A stretch of DNA of 46,301 nt, from positions 1 through 46,301 of IMG/VR virus record IMGVR_UViG_3300027608_000054, one strand, 5' to 3'. The position numbers were made by a program, and so were the translations under genes. This document shows positions 1 through 6,734 of this stretch, piece after piece (position 1 is the stretch's first letter; every line of letters begins with the position of its first letter). Source of the stretch: a virus. The notes under the pieces were generated by a model, which ran no database searches, was not told where the DNA came from, and worked only from the letters and a program-made list of their open reading frames with translations.

Positions 1-1258
1 ACGATAAGTAGTCTCCAATATATGTGTAACATTCCCCTGAAACAGTCCTTAATATACCCCCAACAGTAACGTTTGATGGTGGGTATGAGTATTGTATTAT
101 CATTGATGTATTTGTACAAGAAGTAAACACGAATACCGTATTTGTTGGATACGTTTGTGTTGGTACCGGAGTTGCGGTAGGTGTCGGTGTAGGTGTCGGT
201 GTAGGTGTTGCGGTTGGTGTAGGTGTCGGAGCAACACAAGAGCTACATCCACTTGTGATTATACTGATCACTCCTTGTAAATAATCGGCCGGACTACCAA
301 AAGTGTTTTCAGTATATGTTAAACATTTATATTGGTCATTAATTAATGCTAAGATAGTTGTTCCTGTGGTGATTGGTGATCCTGTATATAAAATAGGTCC
401 CGAAACAAAATATATATCACTACTATTACAATCCACTAATTTGTTCACATTAACACAAACAAAATTACCACTATCAATAACAAACGTCACACCAGAAGTA
501 ATGTTGTATGGGTATACCACAGGAGTCGGTGTAGGTGTAGGTGTCGGTGTAGGAGTTGGTGTTACCGCAGAAAACGATATATCAACTGTAAACCCAGAAC
601 AAATATTAGGGGTTGCGGTCGGTGTAGGGGTTGGGGTGGGTGTCGGTGTAGGTGTTGGAGTTGCGGTCGGTGTAGGGAACGCACATTCCAATACAATATC
701 AAAATCTAATATAGAACACGGATCATATGGTGTTGGTGTTGGGAAACACGTACCACTATATGATACGGTTTCATCAATATCAGGACAAATTACGGTTGTA
801 GGTTCTGCACCATAAAAAATACACGAGGAACTAAACCCTGAAGATAAACACCATTTTGATGAATCAAAAAATAAATAACCCGGTGTAGTCCCTCCTGTCC
901 AAAAAGGGAAACCATTATAGTTACCGGAAACTTGGTAGGTACCAGAAATCCCCGAATATTCGTCAATCGGTATACTAATGCAAGATATGTTATAACAACA
1001 ATCACCCGTAGCACATAAAGTATCCGAACAGTCCGTCTGTAAGGTATATACTCCGGTTAATTGTGTAAATGTGGTTGAACTAAAACCGGATGTAAAAGCA
1101 GATACGATTGTGTAACACCCTTCAGGAACAATAGGGTCTCCTGAAAAATGATATGTAAGACCTGTAGTTGCGGTACCACCGGTAGCAATCCAAGCCGCCT
1201 CATCAGTAACATATTGATAACCATCATAACAACACCCCTCAAATTTTAAATCTGCCAT
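1..1258 (-). CDS. Cys-rich tail adhesin with Pro-Thr linkers (3' end cut by the window edge)
   Basis: The reading frame opens with ATG at 1258 and stays open to position 2, giving 419 codons, so the C-terminus lies outside the window. The N-terminal 170 residues are rich in Cys, Gly, Ser, Thr and aromatic residues (for example GCCYDGYQY, GDCCYNISC and SSKWCLSSG). Four Pro-Thr stretches follow, near residues 172-178, 196-216, 233-246 and 342-364, separating small Cys-containing domains. This linker/domain layout resembles the 918-aa SprB-repeat protein at 6735-9491. It is the last gene visible after two glycosyltransferase-like genes and has its own 56-nt leader. I infer a tail fibre or virion-surface adhesin. 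No catalytic motif or signal peptide is visible, and the exact role is unknown. Confidence 0.75.
   Translation of the reverse strand, partial: MADLKFEGCCYDGYQYVTDEAAWIATGGTATTGLTYHFSGDPIVPEGCYTIVSAFTSGFSSTTFTQLTGVYTLQTDCSDTLCATGDCCYNISCISIPIDEYSGISGTYQVSGNYNGFPFWTGGTTPGYLFFDSSKWCLSSGFSSSCIFYGAEPTTVICPDIDETVSYSGTCFPTPTPYDPCSILDFDIVLECAFPTPTATPTPTPTPTPTPTPTATPNICSGFTVDISFSAVTPTPTPTPTPTPTPVVYPYNITSGVTFVIDSGNFVCVNVNKLVDCNSSDIYFVSGPILYTGSPITTGTTILALINDQYKCLTYTENTFGSPADYLQGVISIITSGCSSCVAPTPTPTATPTPTPTPTPTATPVPTQTYPTNTVFVFTSCTNTSMIIQYSYPPSNVTVGGILRTVSGECYTYIGDYLS
163..232 (-). repeat. Pro-Thr codon repeat tract 3 in the left-edge adhesin gene
   Basis: Third and longest PT tract of the gene, including two TATP variants; it precedes the domain cut by the window edge. 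Confidence 0.9.
522..563 (-). repeat. Pro-Thr codon repeat tract 2 in the left-edge adhesin gene
   Basis: Same hexamer type as the tract at 612-676; encodes about 14 alternating Pro/Thr residues between two Cys-containing domains. Confidence 0.9.
612..676 (-). repeat. Pro-Thr codon repeat tract 1 in the left-edge adhesin gene
   Basis: Tandem GGTGTN hexamers on the plus strand encode a PTPTATP-like linker on the minus strand. Confidence 0.9.
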
Positions 1259-1259
1259 T

Positions 1260-1273
1260 AAAGTTTAAACTTT
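1260..1273. promoter_or_regulatory. Perfect 14-bp palindrome next to a start codon
   Basis: AAAGTTTAAACTTT is its own reverse complement and ends one base before the ATG at 1258. It could be an operator or an RNA hairpin covering the start, but A/T-only palindromes are frequent in such DNA. Confidence 0.3.
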
Positions 1274-1314
1274 ATAATATAAATAATCAAAAGTTTATTT
1301 TATTGTAGGTTAAC

Positions 1315-2106
1315 TTAACCAAATATGTCAAAATATTGTCTCCAATCCGATTTAACTATGTTATATTCGTCTTTGTTATCTAAATAACAAAAATCTAAAT
1401 ACTTTTCTTCGCTACCGACATACCCATTTTTTAGGTGTTCGGAAACTAACGTATTAAAATTTTCTATTAATTTATTGATTTTTTTATTGTTTGGGACAAA
1501 GAAACAACCTCCGTGAATGTACCTAAACTGTGAAAATAGGTGAAATGGTCTATCATTTATTGAGAATTCTTCGTGGTGACTAAAAAATGTTATTTGTTTA
1601 TCATACCCATCATTAATCTTATTTAAGTCGGGAAACCCTTTCTTAATTAATGGCTCTCCGTCTCTTAAAACACCGGCATCACACCAAATAAACATATCAG
1701 AATTAAAATGGTCCTCACTTATTGATCGTTTAATAAAGTACAATTTGTTAAAAATAATAATGTTATAAAGGGGTTCTGTCATTTCAGGAACATTAAAATG
1801 TTTTTTCTTTTTAAAGTCCTCATCCTCCATTAACGTTTTTACCTCATCGTAAAACATTTGATACGAATTTAAATTATCTAAAGTGTCAATAATAACTATG
1901 GTTTTTTCTAAGTTCGGGTCAATTTGTTTTCTTTGGTCTATTACAAAATCTTTAAATTTTTCTTCAGTGTATATAACCATATTTGTGTCAAAATATAGTA
2001 AATTCCTCATCCACATCATATATGTATGGTAAGACAATCCATAGTTATCCCATTTATCTCTACCTATATCAAAAAGTGCGGTTACAATTGTTGGGTTTGT
2101 TATCAT
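1315..2106 (-). CDS. HtrL/YibB-like putative glycosyltransferase
   Basis: The 263-aa product resembles the HtrL_YibB family. It opens with TIVTALFDIGRDKW, has a NMVIYTEE segment near residue 42 and has the family-like FIWCDAGV at about 139-146, where Asp143 is a plausible metal or sugar-nucleotide ligand. I chose the ATG at 2106 because it forms an ATGA overlap with the stop of the preceding gene; the frame is open further upstream but only inside that gene. HtrL/YibB-type proteins are generally found in surface-glycan loci and are thought to be glycosyltransferases; the substrate is not established. Coupling to the GT60-like gene just upstream suggests the two act on the same glycan or protein. 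There is no signal peptide or membrane segment, so it is probably cytoplasmic. Confidence 0.72.
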   Translation of the reverse strand: MITNPTIVTALFDIGRDKWDNYGLSYHTYMMWMRNLLYFDTNMVIYTEEKFKDFVIDQRKQIDPNLEKTIVIIDTLDNLNSYQMFYDEVKTLMEDEDFKKKKHFNVPEMTEPLYNIIIFNKLYFIKRSISEDHFNSDMFIWCDAGVLRDGEPLIKKGFPDLNKINDGYDKQITFFSHHEEFSINDRPFHLFSQFRYIHGGCFFVPNNKKINKLIENFNTLVSEHLKNGYVGSEEKYLDFCYLDNKDEYNIVKSDWRQYFDIFG

Positions 2107-3341
2107 ATCGTTCCCGTTATTTTTTCTAACCATTCTTTTGTTTTTGAGTGGGGCCAAACCGTCCATCCTTTTGGTTTTGAATAGGTTAAAAATTCTCTTT
2201 TTATTGTTATTTCATCTTTAGACAGTAAAAATGGTATCTCGTTTTCTGTTGCGTCTTTTCGGTATAATTCTTGATTATTTTCATCGTGAAAGATTACCGC
2301 CCAAAAATCGTAATCATTTTCAGTAAAGTTATTTTTATTCAATTTTATTTCATAACTAAAGGTGGTTGAGAAACTGTTTTCCCACTCATTATCATCAATT
2401 ATTTCAGGATTAGGTGGGTATTGTTTTTTTAATGTATATTCTTGTACTGACCTTTTTTCAAAATATAATCCAGAATACTTTTCATAATCCCTTAACGTTC
2501 TTTCTTTTCCTAAACCGTATTTACCTTCGTGACCTTCTTGTTTTTCTCCATCCATACCAAACAGTTTCCTATTTAATAAATGTGAGTTTTCATTTTTAAT
2601 ATACCATTCCTTATCGTCATCCCATTGTTTGGTTCTTCCTTCTCTTGTATATTCATGCCATATTACCACTTTGTGGGGATGAAATAGATCGTATCCGTGA
2701 GTAAACGATCTCACTGTTACTGAAATCTCTTCTCCGTGAAAATAAAATTCAGGATTGTGTTGTACTTCTTTTGAGAACTGACCTAACGTAAAACAAAAAT
2801 GTGCCGAGTAAAATCTAGCAGGTACAGGTATTGTTATGTCTTGCCAATTTGGTATTGTTTCAGGTAAAAAGAAAACTGCACCTTCGGGTATAAACTTATC
2901 AAACACCATTCTCCAAGGTACGTTAACCCGACCTTCAGGGTATGTTTTTGGGTCATAAGAAGAGACATAACCAGTTAATAATGGTTTTGGTACGCCAACC
3001 TCTTGTAGTTGTTTAATCATCCCAATTAAGGTCTCATCCCATTCTTTTTCAAATCTCATATGTGAGTCTATTTGGAGGGTATAGTCTTCTTCGTTATATA
3101 GTTGTTGTACTTGGTTTCTTGCCCAACAAACACCTAAAGCTTCTTGATATGGAATGTTTAAAATTCTAAACCTATCGTCCATTTCATATTCGGTCAGGTC
3201 GTCAAATTTATCTTCGGGGTGGTATTGTCTGCAAATACCAAAAACTAAATTTTCCGGATGTTTTGCATTTTCTATACAGGATTTGATGGTAGGTATTAAT
3301 TCGGGATCTCTGTATGATGCTATTTGCACAAATATTTTCAT
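2103..3341 (-). CDS. GT60-like (Skp1-type) polypeptide GlcNAc-transferase homologue
   Basis: The 412-aa product matches the GlcNAc-transferase family typified by Skp1 hydroxyproline GlcNAc-transferase (CAZy GT60). The N-terminus IFVQIASYRDPEL and the following FGICRQY segment are family-like. IDSHMRF at 91-97 supplies a DxH metal-binding motif (Asp92, His94). FHGEEISVTVRSF at 201-213 and the VVIWH.Y segment ending near 231 look like the acceptor and catalytic region. About 100 extra residues (310-412) form a beta-rich C-terminal region I cannot assign. Characterised GT60 members transfer GlcNAc to hydroxyproline or threonine on proteins. The gene lies between PT-rich adhesin genes and is translationally coupled to a second glycosyltransferase-like gene. 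Modification of virion proteins is my inference; host glycan modification is the alternative. Confidence 0.8.
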   Translation of the reverse strand: MKIFVQIASYRDPELIPTIKSCIENAKHPENLVFGICRQYHPEDKFDDLTEYEMDDRFRILNIPYQEALGVCWARNQVQQLYNEEDYTLQIDSHMRFEKEWDETLIGMIKQLQEVGVPKPLLTGYVSSYDPKTYPEGRVNVPWRMVFDKFIPEGAVFFLPETIPNWQDITIPVPARFYSAHFCFTLGQFSKEVQHNPEFYFHGEEISVTVRSFTHGYDLFHPHKVVIWHEYTREGRTKQWDDDKEWYIKNENSHLLNRKLFGMDGEKQEGHEGKYGLGKERTLRDYEKYSGLYFEKRSVQEYTLKKQYPPNPEIIDDNEWENSFSTTFSYEIKLNKNNFTENDYDFWAVIFHDENNQELYRKDATENEIPFLLSKDEITIKREFLTYSKPKGWTVWPHSKTKEWLEKITGTI

Positions 3342-3366
3342 ATAGAAATGTTATGAAAATATATTA

Positions 3367-3588
3367 TTAAATGAAGTCTATTGTAGTTCTTGTTCTATTT
3401 CCTCCACTAAATAATAGTATTTCATTTTCATTCAAAGGGTAGTAATACGTTATTTTTAATTCATCAATCTTATCGAAACATTCATCTTGTGTGTTTGCAT
3501 TAAAAATCTGATGTGGCGTTGCGGTTATTCCATTTGTTTCTAACAAATCAATAACCTCTGTATTTGTGTATATTAATCTCCAAATCAT
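3367..3588 (-). CDS. Small unknown protein, 73 aa
   Basis: I do not recognise this protein. The ATG at 3588 shares its A with the TAA stop of the LRR gene (TAATG), the coupling used repeatedly in this genome. A longer frame beginning with TTG at 3609 lies inside the LRR gene and has no ribosome-binding site, so I reject it. The product begins MIWRLIYTN and contains one Cys, with a mixed helix/strand look and the end FSGGNRTRTTIDFI. It sits between the receptor-binding-type LRR gene and the glycosyltransferases. It could be a small chaperone or decoration protein for the LRR fibre, but nothing in the sequence shows this. Confidence 0.6.
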   Translation of the reverse strand: MIWRLIYTNTEVIDLLETNGITATPHQIFNANTQDECFDKIDELKITYYYPLNENEILLFSGGNRTRTTIDFI

Positions 3589-5309
3589 TATGTGTGTGTT
3601 ATTGTCCAATTATAAGGAGAACCCGTTAAAAATGATATTGCGGATAATCCATTGTAACCGCCACTACTACTATCGGGCGCTCCGTTTGTTCCACTTATAT
3701 TTAAATTTATATTTGACCATCCCGTCTGGTTATATGTTGCATTTCCACTAAAGTCAACTAATATGTGATTTACGTCGGTAGTTGACATATTGTTACTTTG
3801 TAAATCTATCCCCGCACGTCCTTCTGTAGTTCCAGATACTAAAGTAGCACCTGATAAAGTAGTAAAGTCTATGTAATCTAAATTACAACTGTATAGACTA
3901 AATGCCCTATTACCTTGACCATTATTTTCGTTTTTAAAATATTGTGTAGATGTTGGTAACAATATATTTGTTAAACTACTGTTTCCATCAAGTCTTAAAT
4001 ATGATGTTGATCCGGTTGTTGCTGATCCTAATTTTGTTAGATTTCTTAAATCTAAGGTTCCTGTTAAGTCACAGTCGTTTGAACGATATAATGTAAAATT
4101 ATTTAACGAAACTGAGTGGGTTATTCCTGTTAAAAAAGGATTACTATTAACCCTAAAATCACCTCCCAAACCAGATAAAGGTGTCAAATCTAAATTTCCT
4201 GTTAGATTACAAGAATTTGCTTGATAGTTCGTAAAAGTACGAGTTGATACTGAATGTGTTACACTAGTTAAACCACTATTACTAAAAACCCTAAAGTCAC
4301 CACCTAATCCAGATAGTGGCGTTAAATCTAAATTACCAGTTAAGTTACAATTGTTTGCGTAATATAATGTAAAATTATTCGGAGAAGGTGAATGTGTGAT
4401 ACCCGTTAAATTTATGTTGGATTGAACTAGAAACTGACCACCAAGTCCAGATAAAGGCGTTAAATCTAAATTACCAGTTAAGTTACAATTGTTTGCGTAA
4501 TATAATGTAAAATTATTCGGAGAAGGTGAATGTGTGATACCCGTTAGATAGGGGTTTAACTGAACTCTAAAATCACTACCCAAACCAGACAATGGGGTTA
4601 AATCTAAATTTCCGGTTAGGTTACAAACAAACGCAAGATAATTTGTTATACTATTTGATGATGGTGAATGTGTTATTCCTGTTAAATTGGGGTTTGAATA
4701 AACTTGAAAACTGCCCGATAATCCTGTGGATGGTAAGTTTAAATTTCCTATTAGACCACAAGAATGTGCTGTATACCCATTAATAATTCTTGATGTTACG
4801 TTATGTGTTATACTAGTCAATAATGGATTACTATTTACTGTAAATGAATTAATATCACCACTAATCGGTGTCATATCTAGGTTACCAATAAGCCCACAAT
4901 TAGGTACCTGATAATTACTAAACGTAGTTGTGACATTTGGGTTTGTAACACCAGTTAGTCTTGGGTTCGTATTTAAAAAAATTGACGAATTATTAGTAAA
5001 ACTTTTAAGAGGTCTTAAATCCATATGACCAAATAGATTGTCGTCTTGCAAGTTAAAATTATTCGTGTTTGTAAAACTATTACCTTTCATTTGAATTGTT
5101 CTAATTCCTGTGTCTGAAGTAAACCCTGTATATGTTATTGAATTTCCTGCTGTTTGTGTTGTTTCAGAACCATTATCTAATTTCCAAGAAACACGTCTTG
5201 ACCCACTACTAAACGTAACTGCAGGGTCAAAAGATGCCGTTGATCCGCTCTTTTGAAAAGTTAGTATTTGTCCCCTATCATTCCTTGATGTAAATTGTTG
5301 TCTACTCAT
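3588..5309 (-). CDS. Leucine-rich-repeat tail protein, probable receptor-binding fibre
   Basis: This 573-aa protein has an N-terminal beta-rich segment (about 1-90) containing VSWKLDNGSETTQT and TIQMKGNSF. An array of degenerate leucine-rich repeats follows, to about residue 450. The unit is about 46 aa and made of two half-units, one LTGITHSPS.NNFTLYYANNCN-like and one LTGNLDLTPLSGLGG-like. Two adjacent units are identical over 88 bp at DNA level. The C-terminal 120 residues are a separate Gly/Ser/Asn-rich domain. LRR arrays of this kind occur in surface proteins of Bacteroidota and bind proteins or glycans. Position after other fibre-like genes and before the glycosyltransferases supports a tail-tip or fibre role. 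No signal peptide is present, consistent with a virion protein rather than an exported one. Confidence 0.75.
   Translation of the reverse strand: MSRQQFTSRNDRGQILTFQKSGSTASFDPAVTFSSGSRRVSWKLDNGSETTQTAGNSITYTGFTSDTGIRTIQMKGNSFTNTNNFNLQDDNLFGHMDLRPLKSFTNNSSIFLNTNPRLTGVTNPNVTTTFSNYQVPNCGLIGNLDMTPISGDINSFTVNSNPLLTSITHNVTSRIINGYTAHSCGLIGNLNLPSTGLSGSFQVYSNPNLTGITHSPSSNSITNYLAFVCNLTGNLDLTPLSGLGSDFRVQLNPYLTGITHSPSPNNFTLYYANNCNLTGNLDLTPLSGLGGQFLVQSNINLTGITHSPSPNNFTLYYANNCNLTGNLDLTPLSGLGGDFRVFSNSGLTSVTHSVSTRTFTNYQANSCNLTGNLDLTPLSGLGGDFRVNSNPFLTGITHSVSLNNFTLYRSNDCDLTGTLDLRNLTKLGSATTGSTSYLRLDGNSSLTNILLPTSTQYFKNENNGQGNRAFSLYSCNLDYIDFTTLSGATLVSGTTEGRAGIDLQSNNMSTTDVNHILVDFSGNATYNQTGWSNINLNISGTNGAPDSSSGGYNGLSAISFLTGSPYNWTITHT
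4321..4546 (-). repeat. 88-bp perfect direct repeat, 138-bp period, inside the LRR gene
   Basis: Positions 4321-4408 and 4459-4546 are identical. The offset is 138 bp, exactly 46 codons, so loss or gain of a unit keeps the frame. Flanking units are diverged copies. Confidence 0.9.
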
Positions 5310-5319
5310 ATATTAATTT

Positions 5320-6117
5320 TTAGGTATAATCATTTCCAACAGTCCAATACATTACTGTACCATTATATGTGAATGTTAATATATCCGTAGCGCTTGCGTT
5401 GGATGTCAATATCACTACACCTCCACCTCCGTTCGCCACTCTATGTGTCGTACTGAGTCCGTTTACCGTTCCTAATGTTAATGTTCTACTTCCAACACCA
5501 TCTTGTTTTATTATGATTGTACCATAATCACCATTTGTAACACCCGTAAGGTTTAATGTAGTCGTGGCGGTTAATGTTGCTTCATAATTAGTACTTTGAC
5601 CTGAAACATCCCACGTTATTGTTGATCCACTACCTGAATTATAGTAAGGGTCGATTGATGACCCACCAGTAACTCCCGTTACCGCAATTGTGAAGTTTCC
5701 ATTATTTCCTGTAATACTAATATTCGATCCTGCAGTTAATCCACTCACTGGTAAATTTAGATATGTTGTTGCTGATATTGTTGTTGCAGTTAATCCTTGT
5801 GTAAATACAGTGTTTCCCGTTACCGTCCCCCCACTTAACGCTAAATAATAACTACCGTCGGTTAAACCCGTTACCGTAAATGTTCCTCCCGTACTGTTAG
5901 TGAAAATTGCGTTACCATTACTGTAAGTTCCACCTGTAACGAACGTGTCAGTATTACCACTAAATATCGAACTTAATTGTTGTAACTCAGCCTTATATGA
6001 TGATCCGTAAATACTTTGTGACGTATCTGCAGTTGTTACGATATGTATAAGAGTCGTCGGCGTTATTGCCGATGATTGGGCTAAAGACCTGTCCGTTAAT
6101 AATTGATATGTTGGCAT
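5320..6117 (-). CDS. Putative tail fibre/structural protein, Gly-Thr-rich
   Basis: The 265-aa product is rich in Gly, Thr, Ser and Asn. A short N-terminal helical head (about 1-55, including AELQQLSSIF) precedes repeated GTFTVTGLTDGSYYL- and SATTYLNLPVSGL-like strands. The C-terminal 100 residues (NLTGVTNGDYGTIIIKQDG through YWTVGNDYT) look like a compact beta-sandwich tip. This composition is typical of phage fibre or tail-tip proteins, and the neighbours are fibre-like genes on both sides. I cannot name the family. A 21-nt gap separates it from the preceding 95-aa gene, and 10 nt separate its stop from the LRR gene. Confidence 0.6.
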   Translation of the reverse strand: MPTYQLLTDRSLAQSSAITPTTLIHIVTTADTSQSIYGSSYKAELQQLSSIFSGNTDTFVTGGTYSNGNAIFTNSTGGTFTVTGLTDGSYYLALSGGTVTGNTVFTQGLTATTISATTYLNLPVSGLTAGSNISITGNNGNFTIAVTGVTGGSSIDPYYNSGSGSTITWDVSGQSTNYEATLTATTTLNLTGVTNGDYGTIIIKQDGVGSRTLTLGTVNGLSTTHRVANGGGGVVILTSNASATDILTFTYNGTVMYWTVGNDYT

Positions 6118-6138
6118 AGTTTATTTAATAAATATTAT

Positions 6139-6426
6139 TTATTGGAAAATATAACCGAACCCGTCCATAAAATTAAAGTATATATCATTTTGGAACGCCT
6201 TTTGACCTGCGCAATCAATAACTGTTGAATAGATGCAACCATTTGTATCTACAATTCTTAAATAAAGGTAATTTTCGTTTGGAAAATAACTTTCCGTATT
6301 AATAACAACGGTTGCAGGTATAGACGTTAGTCCTGATATATAGAAACAAGCCACGTTTGTTGGGTCACATAAAAAAACATCATACGGCTCAAATCCACCA
6401 GTATCTCCTGTTATTTGTATTATCAT
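6139..6426 (-). CDS. Cys-rich 95-aa protein, paralogue A
   Basis: This is a small beta-rich protein with four Cys (20, 27, 64, 72) arranged C-x6-C and C-x7-C. Its pattern ITGDTGGFEPYDVFLCD ... VDTNGCIY ... IDC parallels that of the next gene upstream (6444-6731), so the two are tandem duplicates. The VDTNGC segment resembles the end of an SprB repeat, so it may be a free-standing relative of those domains. Probable virion-surface or fibre-associated component; function unknown. Confidence 0.65.
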   Translation of the reverse strand: MIIQITGDTGGFEPYDVFLCDPTNVACFYISGLTSIPATVVINTESYFPNENYLYLRIVDTNGCIYSTVIDCAGQKAFQNDIYFNFMDGFGYIFQ

Positions 6427-6443
6427 AATAATAAATACCTTTG

Positions 6444-6731
6444 TTATTCAAAAACCAAAGTATCCCCACCTTCCGTAGTTAAGAAATCACCTAATTCTGT
6501 TAATATTATGTACGTTTCAACATCACAAGATATTAATTTAAAAAAGATACAACCCGTATTATCGACCGATTTTACCATAATGGTTGTTGCGGTTTGTAAC
6601 AGTGTAGGCAACACATACACACCAGGACTATAACCTAAAAATGCGCAGTTATTACCGTATTCATCACAAGCATACAGACTAACAGGTGCTGTCCCTCCTG
6701 ATAAATTGGTTATGTCTATTGAGTATGGCAT
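6444..6731 (-). CDS. Cys-rich 95-aa protein, paralogue B
   Basis: Same length and layout as the gene at 6139-6426. ITNLSGGTAPVSLYACD aligns with ITGDTGGFEPYDVFLCD, and VDNTGCIFFKLISCD aligns with VDTNGCIYSTVIDC. Cys 22, 29, 61 and 69 keep the C-x6-C / C-x7-C spacing. The C-terminal tails after the last Cys differ. It starts 3 nt after the stop of the SprB-repeat gene and is clearly in the same operon. Function unknown; a small structural or adhesin accessory is the best guess. Confidence 0.65.
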   Translation of the reverse strand: MPYSIDITNLSGGTAPVSLYACDEYGNNCAFLGYSPGVYVLPTLLQTATTIMVKSVDNTGCIFFKLISCDVETYIILTELGDFLTTEGGDTLVFE

Positions 6732-6734
6732 TTT

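Noticed and set aside
163-676. CRISPR array or satellite from the regular short repeats
   Set aside because: The repeats are contiguous hexamers in coding frame without spacers.
303-815. Plus-strand open frame with long Gly-Val repeats
   Set aside because: It is the reverse complement of the Pro-Thr linker DNA of the minus-strand adhesin gene; low-complexity DNA opens several frames at once.
1308-1320. GGTTAACTTAACC as a terminator after the HtrL/YibB-like gene
   Set aside because: Arms are short with one base between them and no T-run follows on the minus strand.
2107-2166. Longer N-terminus for the HtrL/YibB-like gene
   Set aside because: The extra 20 residues are only the overlapping end of the GT60-like gene; family similarity begins right after the ATG at 2106.
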